From contig NZ_LGLN01000037.1 in the NCBI RefSeq assembly GCF_001293775.1, forward strand, positions 1 through 64,000: a stretch of 64,000 bases of DNA. The letters are read 5' to 3'. Source of the stretch: Pseudomonas syringae pv. cilantro (GTDB taxonomy: Bacteria > Pseudomonadota > Gammaproteobacteria > Pseudomonadales > Pseudomonadaceae). Below the pieces are notes generated by a model that was given only the letters and a program-made list of their open reading frames with translations, was not told where the DNA came from and did not search any database. Position numbers and translations under genes: made by a program. This document shows, piece by piece, positions 20,599 to 31,495 of this stretch. The first letter of the stretch is position 1. Every line of letters starts with the position of its first letter.

Positions 20599-21103
20599 AC
20601 ATACTCTCCAGCACTGTGCGCGGGGCGGTCTGACTGGAAACGGGAGCTACGGCCGTGATCCGATAAAGCGTCACGGCACTTGTACCCGAACAGACGGTAG
20701 GCAGCTTGATCGGCGTTATCGTATTGCCCAGGTTCTGAATAGCGTAGACGCCCCCTCCCTCTACCTCCACCCAGGTTACACCCGCACTCCCCGCACCTTT
20801 ACCTTTCACCGTATTGAAATCAGTAGGTGGCGCGCAATTGACCAGGGAATTACACACCTCCATTGAGAAGCCAACCTTTTTGATTGCGGACTCACCGATA
20901 CGCAACGCCGCTTCAGCCATCTGGAAGGATTGGTTGCGAACCATGACACTGCCCGCCATCTTTTCCTGCAACGTGGCGTTTTGCATCGACGAAATACCCA
21001 GCAGCGTCAACAGCAGCAGAAACACCAGACTGACCAGCAACACCATGCCGCGCTGCTTTGCGGGAAAGGTCCGGGTCATATTAAGGCGCACGATCTTGTT
21101 CAT
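20585..21103 (-). CDS. pilX: minor type IV pilin PilX
   Basis: The product has a cleavage site KQRG|MVLLVSLVFLLLLTLLGI followed by SSMQNATLQEKMAGSVMVRN, typical of PilX. ATG 21103 gives 172 residues. A TTG at 21118 that overlaps the pilW stop (TTGA) would add five residues and give tight coupling, so the start is uncertain. The cysteine-containing C-terminus (ESMYVNC) overlaps pilY1. It is part of the five-gene overlapping minor-pilin operon. Confidence 0.92.
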   Translation of the reverse strand: MNKIVRLNMTRTFPAKQRGMVLLVSLVFLLLLTLLGISSMQNATLQEKMAGSVMVRNQSFQMAEAALRIGESAIKKVGFSMEVCNSLVNCAPPTDFNTVKGKGAGSAGVTWVEVEGGGVYAIQNLGNTITPIKLPTVCSGTSAVTLYRITAVAPVSSQTAPRTVLESMYVNC

Positions 21104-21114
21104 GTTTGGCCCGT

Positions 21115-21822
21115 TCAAAAGCGGTTACGCAAATAGGCGACGACGCTGTACCGCTGGTCCTGAACGCGCCCGTCCGGATCCCGTAGCGTCAAGAGGATGC
21201 GCACACTGCGTATATCGCCAGAGTTGGCGGCGGTAATGGTCTGGGTGTACGTCATCGGATTGCCCGCCATACCAAAAAAGAGCTCAAGCCCGGACACGTT
21301 CTGCAGCAGCGGTTCAGACCTCCCTGCCGTGGTGGCCTGAATATTCAAGGCTGTGCCATTCAGTGTGTAAACCAGTTGCCGCAAAGGAAAAGCGGTTTGC
21401 CCGGCAGCCGGGGCCCGCGTGCCGGCGTATAACTGAGTGGTCTTTTTGCAATCCGAAATGACTGTCCAGGTCGGCGACCCTCCAGTGGTGCCGATATCTG
21501 CGGTTACCAGCGTCAGTTTATTGTTCGCGTTATCCCAGAGGATCGGATTATCCAGTGCCGCTGCGGGCCAGGTGATTGCTGGCGAAACGGGCATATAGTC
21601 TTTGAAACTCAGGCAGCCATACATCCCGGTCATCCTGATTTCCTGCACCAGCTTGCTCAACAGAAAACGGGCATCTTCCTGCATGCGCGCGGCAGCGTTC
21701 TGGCTCTGAAATGTGCCTCTGGAAGCGGTGAAAATCTGGATGATGCCAAGGCTCACGACCAGCCCCAGTACCAGCGCCACCATGATTTCAACCAGCCCGA
21801 AGCCTCTTGAAAGTTTGTTCAT
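21115..21822 (-). CDS. pilW: minor type IV pilin PilW
   Basis: The 235-residue pseudopilin has the type III signal SRGFGLVEIMVALVLGLVVS (glycine before F, glutamate at +5) and the PilW family pattern FTASRGTFQSQNAAARMQED. ATG 21822 overlaps the pilV stop (ATGA). Confidence 0.94.
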   Translation of the reverse strand: MNKLSRGFGLVEIMVALVLGLVVSLGIIQIFTASRGTFQSQNAAARMQEDARFLLSKLVQEIRMTGMYGCLSFKDYMPVSPAITWPAAALDNPILWDNANNKLTLVTADIGTTGGSPTWTVISDCKKTTQLYAGTRAPAAGQTAFPLRQLVYTLNGTALNIQATTAGRSEPLLQNVSGLELFFGMAGNPMTYTQTITAANSGDIRSVRILLTLRDPDGRVQDQRYSVVAYLRNRF

Positions 21823-22334
21823 GGGGTGAGCCCGATGCGCGAGACCAGAACGAAGCTCCGGGGTGGCAGAGTGCCCGTCGCACCTCCTGTTGCCTGATTG
21901 CTCGCACCGGCGGCGCGGGTGTCGCTCCAGCCAATGGTGATGGTCACTAACGTAAAGTCGCTGATCACAATGCTGGCCGTGCCGCTCGTGCCTGCAAAAT
22001 TAGTGATATTGGTCTTGAAATCAAACAGATCCTGCACCCTGGCATCGTTCAGGTTGGCAGCTTGCGCGGCATCCAGATTCGCCAACGCATAGGACGCCAG
22101 CACATTCCTGGTACCGTTGGCACTCGCATTGCCATCAACATTGGCGCGTATGCGATCCATCATGTCGTAGGCAATGAAGCTGGCCTGGCTGCTCATGGTC
22201 GAGCTGTCGGTGTATTTGAGCGCATTGAGCTGAATGGCGGCGGCTCCCAGCAAGCCAATGGCAAGGATCAAGACCGAGACCAGTACCTCGATCAGGGTTA
22301 GGCCGGTCTGGCGATGTCGGGTTCTATACAGCAT
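21819..22334 (-). CDS. pilV: minor type IV pilin PilV
   Basis: The 171-residue pseudopilin has the leader MLYRTRHRQTG followed by LTLIEVLVSVLILAIGLLGA and the family segment QASFIAYDMMDRIRAN. It is translationally coupled to both neighbours, overlapping the upstream stop by one base and pilW by four. Confidence 0.94.
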   Translation of the reverse strand: MLYRTRHRQTGLTLIEVLVSVLILAIGLLGAAAIQLNALKYTDSSTMSSQASFIAYDMMDRIRANVDGNASANGTRNVLASYALANLDAAQAANLNDARVQDLFDFKTNITNFAGTSGTASIVISDFTLVTITIGWSDTRAAGASNQATGGATGTLPPRSFVLVSRIGLTP

Positions 22335-22801
22335 CAGCAGCTTCCACCAAGGACGATCCGTCCGGTCAGACAGATATTGACGGTTTTGGTCGTGCTGCCC
22401 CGGGTGTAGGTCATGATGACCGCCGAAGCCGGGGCAATAAGCCCCCCAAGGTTATTGAAATCAAGTGCTGCTGCATTAGGCGCCGTCACCAACGCTGCCC
22501 CGCTGCTCATTGCAGCCACGGTACGAAGTGCTTTCTTGTTGGCATCAGAAGCCAGATACACCTGCAATTCACTGGTCCATGCCGTCCCGCTGGTCGGTGC
22601 AATGCGCACCGTCACTCCCCTGTTTATCGCCTCGAGTCGCGCATAGTTGAGCGCGCGCTGCAAATCGCTGACCTCGGTATCGGCCTTGTTGCTCTGGATG
22701 GAACTGGTGAAATTCGGGATAGCGATAGCCGCCAGGATACCCACCAGGGACACAGTGACTAACAATTCGATGAGGCTGAATCCCTTGGCTATATGACGCA
22801 T
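22334..22801 (-). CDS. minor pilin FimU-like (GspH/FimT family)
   Basis: The 155-residue pseudopilin (leader MRHIAKG, then FSLIELLVTVSLVGILAAIA) carries the GspH/FimT body motif LNYARLEAINRGVTVRIAP and a C-terminal disulfide pair (NICLTG, GGSC). It is the first gene of the pilVWXY1E operon, the place FimU has in P. aeruginosa. AGGAG precedes the ATG. The upstream intergenic region contains an AlgR-like site. Confidence 0.9.
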   Translation of the reverse strand: MRHIAKGFSLIELLVTVSLVGILAAIAIPNFTSSIQSNKADTEVSDLQRALNYARLEAINRGVTVRIAPTSGTAWTSELQVYLASDANKKALRTVAAMSSGAALVTAPNAAALDFNNLGGLIAPASAVIMTYTRGSTTKTVNICLTGRIVLGGSC

Positions 22802-22882
22802 TGAGTGTCTCCTAGACGTTACGACTATAAGGCAGCAACGCCGCAGGAAAATCCATAGCGTGACGTACGGTTGTTTTGCGAC

Positions 22883-22891
22883 GACGAACGC
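22883..22891 (-). promoter_or_regulatory. AlgR-like binding site before the minor-pilin operon
   Basis: The minus strand reads GCGTTCGTC, one base from the AlgR consensus CCGTTCGTC. It is about 85 bases upstream of the fimU-like start. AlgR directly activates the equivalent operon in P. aeruginosa, so the position is meaningful, but a 9-base match can occur by chance. Confidence 0.5.
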
Positions 22892-22932
22892 CCGCAGGGT
22901 TCTGAAACGGCGTTTTCCAGGGAGGAAAGCAG

Positions 22933-23433
22933 ATGAAGCATGCAGGGTTCACGCTGGTCGAATTACTCATCGTGGTTGCACTGATCGCCATTCTCGCCAA
23001 CATCGCCACACCTTCTTTCAAGGAACTCATCGAATCGAATCGAGGACTCGCGACGGCTCAGGAGCTGGCCAGCGGCATCCGTTCAGCCAGAGTCGCCGCG
23101 ATCACGCGCAATCAGATCGTGACAATCCATGCCATCGAGCAAGACTGGAGCAATGGCTGGCGGATCATACTCGACGCAGATGGCAAAGGGCCGGATGAAA
23201 ACGATACGTTATTGATAGAACGCGCGAATGGCGGCAAGACACGCGTGGTCGGCAACCGGAAAGTCGCAGGGCACTTGAGTTTCAACGGTCTGGGCAACTT
23301 GCGGAACAGAACCAACGGCACGCTGCACGTGTGTGCCAGCGATCAGCCGGCCAGCAACTACCGGGTGATCGTAGCGCCGGCTGGCCGAGTCAGGATCGAA
23401 GACACAAAACAGGAAGCAGCCCTGTGTGGCTGA
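22933..23433 (+). CDS. second GspH/FimT-family pseudopilin, divergent from the operon
   Basis: This 166-residue protein has the leader MKHAG, the signal FTLVELLIVVALIAILANIA and the FimT/GspH body (SGIRSARVAAITRNQIVTIH). A near-ideal ribosome binding site GGGAGG lies 7 bases upstream. It is transcribed away from the fimU-like operon and toward ispH, whereas FimT and FimU lie in tandem in P. aeruginosa. It is probably the FimT equivalent; its role in piliation there is minor. Confidence 0.88.
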   Translation: MKHAGFTLVELLIVVALIAILANIATPSFKELIESNRGLATAQELASGIRSARVAAITRNQIVTIHAIEQDWSNGWRIILDADGKGPDENDTLLIERANGGKTRVVGNRKVAGHLSFNGLGNLRNRTNGTLHVCASDQPASNYRVIVAPAGRVRIEDTKQEAALCG

Positions 23434-23439
23434 GCGGGA

Positions 23440-24387
23440 TCAGAGCAGCGACTTGACCCGCAGCTCCTTGGGCATCGAGAACGTGATGTTCTCTTCACGA
23501 CCCGCCAGTTCATCTGCGCCGGTCGCGCCCCAAGCGTGCAATTGCTGGATCACACCCCGCACCAGCACTTCCGGAGCCGATGCACCTGCGGTGATACCGA
23601 TATGCTGCACGCCGTCGAACCAGCTTTGCTGCATGTCTTCGGCACCATCGATCAGGTACGCCGGGGTGGCCATGCGTTCAGCCAATTCGCGCAGGCGGTT
23701 GGAGTTTGAGCTGTTCGGGCTGCCCACCACCAACACCACATCGCACTCGTCGGCCAGTTGCTTGACGGCGTCCTGACGGTTTTGCGTGGCGTAGCAGATG
23801 TCGTCTTTGCGCGGCCCGCCAATGGCCGGGAAACGCTGGCGCAATGCATCGATAACGCGGCTGGTGTCGTCCATCGACAACGTGGTCTGGGTCACGAACG
23901 CCAATGAGTCCGGGTTGCGCACTTGCAGCGTCGCCACGTCGTCTTCATCCTCGACCAGATAGATCGCGCCGCCATTGGCGGCGTCATACTGGCCCATGGT
24001 GCCTTCGACTTCCGGATGACCGGCGTGGCCGATCAGAATGCACTCGCGACCATCGCGGCTGTAGCGGGCGACCTCGATATGCACTTTGGTGACCAGCGGG
24101 CAGGTGGCATCGAAGACTTTCAGGCCACGACCGGCAGCCTCGGTGCGCACGGCCTGGGAAACGCCGTGAGCACTGAAAATAACGATGACGTCGTCAGGCA
24201 CCTGGTCCAGCTCTTCGACGAAGATCGCGCCGCGAGAGCGCAGGTCTTCAACGACAAATTTGTTGTGTACCACTTCATGGCGCACGTAGATCGGCGGACC
24301 AAACACTTCCAGAGCGCGATTGACGATTTCGATCGCGCGGTCCACACCGGCACAAAAGCCGCGGGGGTTGGCGAGTTTGATTTGCAT
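23440..24387 (-). CDS. ispH: 4-hydroxy-3-methylbut-2-enyl diphosphate reductase IspH
   Basis: IspH is the last enzyme of the MEP isoprenoid pathway, a 4Fe-4S protein giving IPP and DMAPP. ATG 24387 starts the standard [20 protein letters not shown] (315 residues). The three cluster cysteines are visible in [17 protein letters not shown] and the NSSNSNR-preceding [15 protein letters not shown] region, and the active-site ITAGASAPE motif is intact. It is the last gene of the ileS-lspA-fkpB-ispH run. Confidence 0.96.
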   Translation of the reverse strand: MQIKLANPRGFCAGVDRAIEIVNRALEVFGPPIYVRHEVVHNKFVVEDLRSRGAIFVEELDQVPDDVIVIFSAHGVSQAVRTEAAGRGLKVFDATCPLVTKVHIEVARYSRDGRECILIGHAGHPEVEGTMGQYDAANGGAIYLVEDEDDVATLQVRNPDSLAFVTQTTLSMDDTSRVIDALRQRFPAIGGPRKDDICYATQNRQDAVKQLADECDVVLVVGSPNSSNSNRLRELAERMATPAYLIDGAEDMQQSWFDGVQHIGITAGASAPEVLVRGVIQQLHAWGATGADELAGREENITFSMPKELRVKSLL

Positions 24388-24408
24388 GCTGTGCCTCATG
24401 TGTGGAGC

Positions 24409-24428
24409 AGCCCGGCCGAAGCCGGGCT
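24409..24428 (-). other. stable hairpin with TTCG loop between fkpB and ispH
   Basis: The minus strand reads AGCCCGGC-TTCG-GCCGGGCT, an 8-bp perfect stem with the extra-stable UUCG tetraloop, in the 53-base gap between fkpB and ispH. No U-run follows, so it is more likely an mRNA-stability or attenuation element than a full terminator. Confidence 0.6.
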
Positions 24429-24440
24429 TGATGGCGGAGA

Positions 24441-24917
24441 TCAGGAAGCCAGAATCGCCTTCACGTCGAAGATTTCCACTTCGAAGCTCAGGGTCTTGCC
24501 CGCCAGCGGGTGGTTGAAGTCGATGGTGACCTGCTGGTCATCGAATGCTTTCACCACGCCGGGTAACTCGGTGTTGGCCGCGTCATTGAAGATCACCAGC
24601 AACCCTTCGGACAGTTCCATGCCCACGAATTGCGAGCGTGGCATGATCTGCACGTTTTGTGGGTTGGGCTGACCAAAGGCGTTTTCCGGCGGAATCTGTA
24701 CGGTCTTTCTGTCACCCGCCTTGAAACCGAAAATCGCCGCTTCGAAGCCGGGCAGCAGGTTGCCGTCACCGACCTTGAACGTGGCCGGAGCCTTTTCGAA
24801 GGTGCTGTCGACGGTGTCGCCGTTTTCCAGACGCAGGGCAAAGTGCAAAGTGACCTGGGTGTTCTGGCCGATGCGCAGTTCGCCTGCCGAGCCTTGGGTC
24901 GACGTCTGTTCAGTCAT
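24441..24917 (-). CDS. fkpB: FKBP-type peptidyl-prolyl isomerase FkpB (SlpA)
   Basis: The 158-residue SlyD-like isomerase has the FKBP core ([34 protein letters not shown]) and an inserted IF chaperone domain ([13 protein letters not shown]). There is no signal peptide, so it is cytosolic. It overlaps lspA by eight bases, matching the conserved lspA-fkpB-ispH order. Confidence 0.94.
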   Translation of the reverse strand: MTEQTSTQGSAGELRIGQNTQVTLHFALRLENGDTVDSTFEKAPATFKVGDGNLLPGFEAAIFGFKAGDRKTVQIPPENAFGQPNPQNVQIMPRSQFVGMELSEGLLVIFNDAANTELPGVVKAFDDQQVTIDFNHPLAGKTLSFEVEIFDVKAILAS

Positions 24918-25431
24918 TGACGGTCTCTCCGGTTTTCTTGCTTTTGAACATGTCCAGCGCCAGCATGATCGCGCCTACAGTGATTGCACTGTCGGCGACG
25001 TTGAAGGCCGGGAAGTACCAGCGGTTCTGCCAGTGAACCAGAATGAAGTCGATCACATGCCCCAACACCACGCGGTCATACAGGTTGCCCAGCGCGCCGC
25101 CCAGCACCAGCGCCAGCGCGATGGCCAGCCAGGTGTCATCGCGACCCAGACGCTTGAGCCAGACCACCAGCACTGCACTGACCACGACTGCGATCAGGGC
25201 GAACAACCAGCGCTGCCAACCGGCACCGTCTGCCAGAAAGCTGAAGGCAGCCCCGGTGTTGTAAGCCAGGGTCCAGCTGAAGTAGTCCGGGATCACTATA
25301 ATCTGCTGATAGAGGCTCAGCGAGTTCTCGAAGTAATACTTGCTGACCTGGTCGACAACCACAATCAACACGGTCAACCACAACCAGGCCAGGCGGCCGA
25401 ACGAGGCGTTAGGCAACGATGTGTCAGGCAT
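24910..25431 (-). CDS. lspA: lipoprotein signal peptidase LspA
   Basis: Signal peptidase II cleaves prolipoproteins after lipidation. The 173-residue membrane protein has four helices and the conserved aspartates in [15 protein letters not shown] and [11 protein letters not shown], plus the NTGAAFSF motif. ATG 25431 overlaps the ileS stop by eight bases; the longer in-frame start lies inside ileS and is not needed. Confidence 0.96.
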   Translation of the reverse strand: MPDTSLPNASFGRLAWLWLTVLIVVVDQVSKYYFENSLSLYQQIIVIPDYFSWTLAYNTGAAFSFLADGAGWQRWLFALIAVVVSAVLVVWLKRLGRDDTWLAIALALVLGGALGNLYDRVVLGHVIDFILVHWQNRWYFPAFNVADSAITVGAIMLALDMFKSKKTGETVND

Positions 25432-28255
25432 AGTGACGCACCTCGCCCGCACCGCTGATGTTGTCTACGCAACGGCCGCAGATTTCCGGATGCTCAGGGT
25501 TCACGCCGACATCCTCGCGGTGATGCCAGCAACGGGCACATTTGGCATGGCTGGACTTGACCACTTTCAGCTTCAGACCCGCGACTTCGGTGACCACCGC
25601 ATCCGCCGGAGCCGATACGAACGGTGCCACACTGGCGGTCGAGGTGATCAGCACGAAGCGCAATTCGTTGCTCAGCTTCGACAGGTCGGCGACCAGCGAA
25701 TCTTCAGCGTACAGGGTCACTTCAGCCTGCAGGTTGCCGCCGATGGCCTTGGCCGCGCGCAGGTTTTCCATTTCCTTGTTGACCGAGGTCTTCACCGCCA
25801 TGATCCGCTCCCAGTAGGCACGGTCCATGTCGAAGTCGGCCGGCATTTCGCTCAGGCCTTCATACCAGGTGTTGAGCATTACCGATTCGTTGCGCTCGCC
25901 CGGCAGGAATTGCCACAGCTCGTCGGCGGTGAACGCCAGGATCGGCGCGATCCAGCGCACCAGCGCTTCGGAGATGTGGAACAGAGCCGTCTGGCAGGAG
26001 CGACGCGCGGTGCTGTCGGCAGCCGTGGTGTATTGACGATCCTTGATGATGTCCAGATAGAAACCACCCAACTCCTGCACGCAGAAATTGTGGATCTTCG
26101 AGTACACGTTCCAGAAGCGGTATTCGCCGTAATGCTCTTGCAGTTCGCGTTGCAACAGCAGCGTGCGGTCCACGGCCCAGCGATCCAGCGCGAGCATTTC
26201 TTCGGCTGGCAGGATGTCGGTCGCCGGGTTGAAGCCCGACAGGTTCGAGAGCAGGAAGCGTGCAGTGTTGCGAATACGACGATAGGCATCGGCGCTGCGC
26301 TGCAGGATCTGATCGGAAACCGCCATTTCGCCCGAATAGTCGGTCGCCGATACCCACAGGCGCATGATGTCCGCACCCAGCGAGTCGTTGACTTTTTGCG
26401 GTGCGACCACGTTGTTCAGCGACTTGGACATCTTGCGACCGTTCTCGTCGACCACAAAGCCGTGGGTCAGCAGTTCGCGATACGGTGCGTGATCGTCCAG
26501 CATGCAGCCGGTCAGCAGCGATGAGTGGAACCAGCCGCGGTGCTGGTCGGAACCTTCCAGGTACAGATCGGCACGCGGACCGGTTTCGTGGCCCATCGGG
26601 TGTGAACCGCGCAATACGTGCCAGTGGGTAGTGCCCGAGTCGAACCAGACGTCCAGTGTGTCGGAGATCTTGTCGTACTTGGCGGCCTCGTCACCCAGCA
26701 ACTCGCTGGCATCCAGCTTGAACCAGGCTTCGATACCTTCTTTCTCGACGCGCAGGGCCACTTCTTCCATCAGTTCGACGGTGCGTGGGTGCAGGTCGCC
26801 GCTTTCCTTGTGCAGGAAGAACGGAATCGGCACGCCCCAGTTGCGTTGACGCGAGATGCACCAGTCCGGACGGTTGGCAATCATCGAATGCAGGCGCGCC
26901 TGACCCCAGGCCGGCACGAACTCGGTGTCTTCGATGGCCTTGACCGCGCGCTTGCGCAGCGTTTCGCCGCTTTCAGGCTGCTTGTCCATGCCGACGAACC
27001 ACTGCGCGGTGGCGCGGTAGATCAGTGGCGACTTGTGGCGCCAGCAGTGCATGTAGCTGTGGCTGATGGTTTCGGTGTCCATCAGGCTGCCGACTTCGAC
27101 CAGCTTGTCGATGATGTTCTGGTTAGCCTTGAAGATGAACTGACCACCGAAGAACTCCAGCGACTCGACATACACGCCGTTGCTCTGCACCGGACTGATG
27201 ATGTCGTCGTTGCTCAGGCCGTATTGCTTGCAGATGTTGAAGTCGTCCACGCCATAGGCAGGCGAGCAGTGAACAATACCGGTGCCCGCACCCAGCTCGA
27301 CGTATTCGGCCAGGTAGATCGGCGACAGACGGTCGTAGAACGGATGGCGGAAATTGATCAGTTCCAGCGCCTGACCGGTGGTAGTCGCAACGACCGTACC
27401 TTCCAGTTTGTAACGGACCAGACAGCTTTCAACCAGCTCGGACGCCAGCACCAGCAGTTTGTCGCCGACATCGACCAGCGAGTATTCGAACTCGGGATGG
27501 ACGTTCAGCGCCTGGTTGGCGGGGATGGTCCACGGTGTGGTGGTCCAGATGACGATGGACGCAGGCTTGCCCAGCGAAGGCAGACCGAACGCTGCGGCCA
27601 GCTTCGCCTCGTCGGCAGCCGGGAACGCCACGTCGATGGTCGAGGATTTCTTGTCCTGATATTCGACCTCGGCTTCAGCCAATGCCGAACCGCAATCGAA
27701 GCACCAGTTGACCGGCTTCAGGCCCTTGAAGACGAAACCGCCCTTGACCATCTCGGCCAGCGCCCGGATTTCTCCGGCTTCGTTGGCGAAGTTCATGGTC
27801 AGGTACGGATTGCCCCAGTCGCCCAGCACACCCAGACGGATGAACTCGGACTTCTGGCCTTCGATCTGCTCGGCCGCATAGGCGCGGCACAGCTCGCGCG
27901 TGCGATCGGCGGAGAGGTTCTTGCCGTGGGTCACTTCGACCTTGTGCTCGATCGGCAGGCCATGACAGTCCCAACCCGGCACGTAGGGGGCATCGAAGCC
28001 CGCCAGGGTTTTGGAACGCAGGATCATGTCCTTGAGAATCTTGTTGACCGCATGACCGATGTGAATAGTGCCGTTGGCGTACGGAGGACCGTCGTGCAGG
28101 ACGAACTTGGGACGATCCTTGCCAATCTCGCGCAGCTTCTGGTGCAGGCCAATGCTGTCCCAGCGCTGCAGAGTTTGCGGCTCGCGCTGGGGCAGGCCGG
28201 CCTTCATAGGGAAGGCGGTGTCCGGAAGGTTTAGCGTGGCTTTATAATCAGTCAT
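25424..28255 (-). CDS. ileS: isoleucyl-tRNA synthetase IleS
   Basis: The 943-residue class I synthetase starts at ATG 28255 ([20 protein letters not shown]). It has the HIGH motif in [12 protein letters not shown] near residue 64, the KMSKS motif in [12 protein letters not shown] near 606 and a C-terminal zinc-binding tail (CARCWHHR...CGRCVDN). It is located between ribF and lspA, which is standard for the group. Confidence 0.98.
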   Translation of the reverse strand: MTDYKATLNLPDTAFPMKAGLPQREPQTLQRWDSIGLHQKLREIGKDRPKFVLHDGPPYANGTIHIGHAVNKILKDMILRSKTLAGFDAPYVPGWDCHGLPIEHKVEVTHGKNLSADRTRELCRAYAAEQIEGQKSEFIRLGVLGDWGNPYLTMNFANEAGEIRALAEMVKGGFVFKGLKPVNWCFDCGSALAEAEVEYQDKKSSTIDVAFPAADEAKLAAAFGLPSLGKPASIVIWTTTPWTIPANQALNVHPEFEYSLVDVGDKLLVLASELVESCLVRYKLEGTVVATTTGQALELINFRHPFYDRLSPIYLAEYVELGAGTGIVHCSPAYGVDDFNICKQYGLSNDDIISPVQSNGVYVESLEFFGGQFIFKANQNIIDKLVEVGSLMDTETISHSYMHCWRHKSPLIYRATAQWFVGMDKQPESGETLRKRAVKAIEDTEFVPAWGQARLHSMIANRPDWCISRQRNWGVPIPFFLHKESGDLHPRTVELMEEVALRVEKEGIEAWFKLDASELLGDEAAKYDKISDTLDVWFDSGTTHWHVLRGSHPMGHETGPRADLYLEGSDQHRGWFHSSLLTGCMLDDHAPYRELLTHGFVVDENGRKMSKSLNNVVAPQKVNDSLGADIMRLWVSATDYSGEMAVSDQILQRSADAYRRIRNTARFLLSNLSGFNPATDILPAEEMLALDRWAVDRTLLLQRELQEHYGEYRFWNVYSKIHNFCVQELGGFYLDIIKDRQYTTAADSTARRSCQTALFHISEALVRWIAPILAFTADELWQFLPGERNESVMLNTWYEGLSEMPADFDMDRAYWERIMAVKTSVNKEMENLRAAKAIGGNLQAEVTLYAEDSLVADLSKLSNELRFVLITSTASVAPFVSAPADAVVTEVAGLKLKVVKSSHAKCARCWHHREDVGVNPEHPEICGRCVDNISGAGEVRHYA

Positions 28256-28275
28256 TTCAGGCTCTTGTTTAGCGG

Positions 28276-29202
28276 TTAGCCATGCCAATGGGCACGGGCG
28301 GCGGCGACGTCCGCATTGATCGCCGTCTTGAGCGCCTCCAGTGAGGCGAAACGCTGCTCATCACGCAGCTTGTGGTGGAAAGCCACCGTTAAACGCCGAC
28401 CGTAAAGATCGCCGGCAAAATCCAGAAGATGCACTTCAAGGTGGGCACTGCCATCACCTGCCACGGTCGGGCGCACGCCAATGTTGGCGACTCCCGGCCA
28501 GGCCTTGCCGTCGATGTCCATGCTGACCAGATAAACCCCGCTCAACGGCACACGACGACGCTTGAGTTGCACGTTGGCGGTGGGCGTACCCAGTTGCCGC
28601 GCCAGCTTCTGGCCATGTAACACCCGCCCGGTAATCTGGAACGGACGCCCCAGCATACGCTCGGCCAGGGCAAAGTCCGCTGCAGCCAGGGCTTTACGCA
28701 CTTTGGTGCTGCTGACCCGGATGCCATCGATTTCAACGGTCTGCGCCGCTTCTACGGTAAAACCATGCGTCGTGCCGGCCTGCTGCAGAAAATCGAAATC
28801 ACCGACCCGGTCGTAGCCAAAACGAAAATCATCGCCCACTTCAAGGTGCTGCACGCCAAGCCCGTCGATCAGTACCGTCTCGACGAAGCTGGCGGCGCTG
28901 AGTTTGCAAAGGCGCTGATTGAAGGACAGACACAATACCCGGTCGACGCCCTCCGCACCCAGCAGTTCGAGCTTGTCGCGCAAACGCGCCAGACGCGCCG
29001 GAGCCGTCTCCGGGGCAAAGAATTCACGCGGCTGCGGCTCGAAAATCACCACGCAGCCGGGCAATCCCAATTCGACGGCACGCTCGCGCAAACGCGCCAG
29101 GATAGCCTGGTGGCCGCGGTGAACACCGTCGAAATTGCCAATCGTGGCGACGCAGCCCCGATGTTCGGGGCGCAGGTTGTGAAGGCCTCTAACCAGCTGC
29201 AT
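28276..29202 (-). CDS. ribF: bifunctional riboflavin kinase/FAD synthetase RibF
   Basis: RibF makes FMN and FAD. The chosen start ATG 29202 gives 308 residues beginning [16 protein letters not shown]. The FAD-synthetase nucleotidyltransferase motif [15 protein letters not shown] comes first, and the riboflavin-kinase domain follows ([16 protein letters not shown]). Upstream in-frame residues in the murJ-ribF gap are not conserved-looking. Confidence 0.96.
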   Translation of the reverse strand: MQLVRGLHNLRPEHRGCVATIGNFDGVHRGHQAILARLRERAVELGLPGCVVIFEPQPREFFAPETAPARLARLRDKLELLGAEGVDRVLCLSFNQRLCKLSAASFVETVLIDGLGVQHLEVGDDFRFGYDRVGDFDFLQQAGTTHGFTVEAAQTVEIDGIRVSSTKVRKALAAADFALAERMLGRPFQITGRVLHGQKLARQLGTPTANVQLKRRRVPLSGVYLVSMDIDGKAWPGVANIGVRPTVAGDGSAHLEVHLLDFAGDLYGRRLTVAFHHKLRDEQRFASLEALKTAINADVAAARAHWHG

Positions 29203-29334
29203 AACGCACTTCTTGCTCATAAAGTGGCCGATTATAACCACACACGGCCTTGGACGACAGGCAACACGCCAAGACCGGACGCCGGTTAGTGGCGCACAAC
29301 GAAAAAAACCGACAGCCAACCGCTGTGCAGCGGC

Positions 29335-30873
29335 CTACATGACCGCCTTACGGGCAAAATCCCTGAGCCGGAAGCCGAGCAACAGAAGCATTGCAAAATA
29401 GGTCACCACACCTGCGGCCACCAACGCACCGAGCCGCAGAAAACGTTCCAGCATTTGCCCCTCACCCCACGCCGGCATGAAATGCATCAGCCCCAGCAGC
29501 ACAGCCGACATCACTGCGACGGCAATCACCAGCTTGAACAGAAACTTCGTCCAGCCAGGCTGCGGCTGAAACAATTGCTGCTTGCGCAGCTGCCAGAACA
29601 GCAGCCCGGCGTTGATGCACGCCCCTACGCTGATGGCCAGCGCCAGACCCGCATGCTGCAAGGGCACTATAAACACAAGGTTCAGCAGTTGAGTCACTAT
29701 GAGGGTGAAGATCGCGATTTTCACCGGGGTGCGGATATTTTGCTGCGCATAAAAACCGGGCGCCAGCACCTTGATCAGGATGATGCCCAGCAAACCAACC
29801 GAATAGGCGACCAGCGCACGCTGAGTCATAGCCGAGTCCAGCGCATCGAACTTGCCGTACTGAAACAGCGAAACGGTCAATGGCTCGGCGAGCAGCCCCA
29901 GCGCCAGCGTGCAGGGCAGAACCAGCACGAAGCACAGGCGCAGCCCCCAGTCGAGAATCCGTGAATACTCCTGACGATCCCGTTGCGCGTAGGTTTTGGA
30001 CAGGATCGGCAACAGAATCGTGCCCAGTGCGACGCCCAGCACCCCGGACGGCAATTCCATCAGGCGGTCGGCGTAATACATCCACGACACCGAACCGGCG
30101 ACGAGGAACGAGGCAAATATAGTGTTGATGATCAGCGAAATCTGACTGACCGAAACACCGAGGATGGCGGGCAGCATCTGCTTCATCACCCGCCATACGC
30201 CGGTATCGCGCAGATTGAGACGCGGCAGCACCAGCATGCCGATCTTTTTCAGGTGCGGCAGTTGATAAAGCAACTGTAACAGGCCGCCGACCAGCACTGC
30301 CCAGCCGAGCGCCATGACCGGGGGGTCGAAGTACGGCGTCAGGAATAGCGCAAAAAAGATCATGCTGACGTTGAGCAGAGTCGGCACGAACGCAGGCACC
30401 GAAAAACGGTTCCAGGTGTTGAGAATTGCACCGGCCATCGAAGACAGGGATATCAGCAATATATAAGGAAAAGTCACCCGCAGCAGGTCCGAGGTCAGGG
30501 CGAATTTTTCCGGCGTGTCGGCAAAGCCTGGCGCCGTGGCCCAGATCACCCAAGGCGCGAAAATCACCCCCAGCAGAGTGACCAGCGCCAGCGCCAGCGT
30601 CAGCAACCCGGTTACGTAAGCGACAAACGTGCGGGTCGCCTCCTCGCCCTGCTGGCTTTTGTATTCAGCCAGAATCGGCACGAAGGCCTGGGAAAAAGCC
30701 CCTTCGGCAAAGATTCGGCGCAGCAGATTGGGCAGCTTGAAGGCGATAAAGAACGCATCCGTTGCCATTCCGGCGCCGAAAGTGCGCGCAATGATGGTGT
30801 CGCGGATGAAGCCCAGCACCCGGGAAAGCATGGTGATGGAGCTGACGGCGGCAAGTGACTTGAGTAGGTTCAT
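29335..30873 (-). CDS. murJ: lipid II flippase MurJ
   Basis: MurJ (MviN) flips the peptidoglycan precursor lipid II across the inner membrane. ATG 30873 gives 512 residues with about 14 membrane helices, starting [20 protein letters not shown]. The signature [19 protein letters not shown] and the arginine-rich [18 protein letters not shown] are present. It is divergent from rpsT. Confidence 0.96.
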   Translation of the reverse strand: MNLLKSLAAVSSITMLSRVLGFIRDTIIARTFGAGMATDAFFIAFKLPNLLRRIFAEGAFSQAFVPILAEYKSQQGEEATRTFVAYVTGLLTLALALVTLLGVIFAPWVIWATAPGFADTPEKFALTSDLLRVTFPYILLISLSSMAGAILNTWNRFSVPAFVPTLLNVSMIFFALFLTPYFDPPVMALGWAVLVGGLLQLLYQLPHLKKIGMLVLPRLNLRDTGVWRVMKQMLPAILGVSVSQISLIINTIFASFLVAGSVSWMYYADRLMELPSGVLGVALGTILLPILSKTYAQRDRQEYSRILDWGLRLCFVLVLPCTLALGLLAEPLTVSLFQYGKFDALDSAMTQRALVAYSVGLLGIILIKVLAPGFYAQQNIRTPVKIAIFTLIVTQLLNLVFIVPLQHAGLALAISVGACINAGLLFWQLRKQQLFQPQPGWTKFLFKLVIAVAVMSAVLLGLMHFMPAWGEGQMLERFLRLGALVAAGVVTYFAMLLLLGFRLRDFARKAVM

Positions 30874-31043
30874 GGAAAGAGTTGTGCGCCTCGGCAAAGG
30901 ATGGGCGATTAAGCCAGCCATATATGCGATACTTCGCGCCGCAAAAACGCCCGAAGCAAAGGCCGCGAGTTTACAGGTCGCAGGCCGGAAATAAATCCTC
31001 CGGTCAAATGTAGCAACCACTCAGCGGAACACCTTAACTGCCC

Positions 31044-31072
31044 TTGACAAGACTTCAACTCATCGGCATGAT
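31044..31072 (+). promoter_or_regulatory. rpsT promoter
   Basis: TTGACA (31044-31049), 17 bases, CATGAT (31067-31072, four of six consensus bases), then a GC-rich stretch (TCGCGGCC), about 50 bases before the start codon. Confidence 0.65.
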
Positions 31073-31123
31073 TCGCGGCCTATTTTGTTTGCTATTTCAC
31101 AAAGTCTTTCGAGGAGCTCGACG

Positions 31124-31402
31124 GTGGCCAACACACCTTCCGCCAAAAAACGTGCAAAACAGGCTGAGAAGCGTCGCAGCCACAACGCCAGCCTGCGTTC
31201 CATGGTTCGTACCTACATCAAGAATGTGGTTAAAGCCATTGACGCAAAAGACGCAGAAAAAGCGCAAGCCGCTTATGTTCTAGCAGTGCCTGTTATCGAC
31301 CGTATGGCCGACAAAGGCATCATCCACAAGAACAAAGCTGCTCGCCATAAAGGTCGTCTGAACGGTCACATCAAGGCTTTGAGCCTTGCTGCTGCAGCCT
31401 AA
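31124..31402 (+). CDS. rpsT: 30S ribosomal protein S20
   Basis: The product starts at GTG 31124, preceded by GAGGAG at the right distance, and gives [20 protein letters not shown] with 92 residues, the normal S20 length. A non-ATG start is also known for rpsT in E. coli, where it helps autoregulation. A terminator follows 15 bases after the stop. Confidence 0.97.
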   Translation: MANTPSAKKRAKQAEKRRSHNASLRSMVRTYIKNVVKAIDAKDAEKAQAAYVLAVPVIDRMADKGIIHKNKAARHKGRLNGHIKALSLAAAA

Positions 31403-31416
31403 GCGATCCGCTTGTT

Positions 31417-31445
31417 AAAAAACCGACCTCAGGGTCGGTTTTTTA
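31417..31445 (+). terminator. intrinsic terminator after rpsT
   Basis: AAAAAACCGACC-TCA-GGGTCGGTTTTTT: an 8-bp stem flanked by A and T runs. Confidence 0.92.
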
Positions 31446-31495
31446 TTGCCCACCACAAAACGTGACTCTCCCAGGAGGGCGTGGGAGCGGACCGA

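Noticed and set aside
26618..28234. 538-codon plus-strand frame opposite ileS
   Set aside because: Same reason: a shadow of ileS with low-complexity His/Arg/Gln-rich translation and no start signal.
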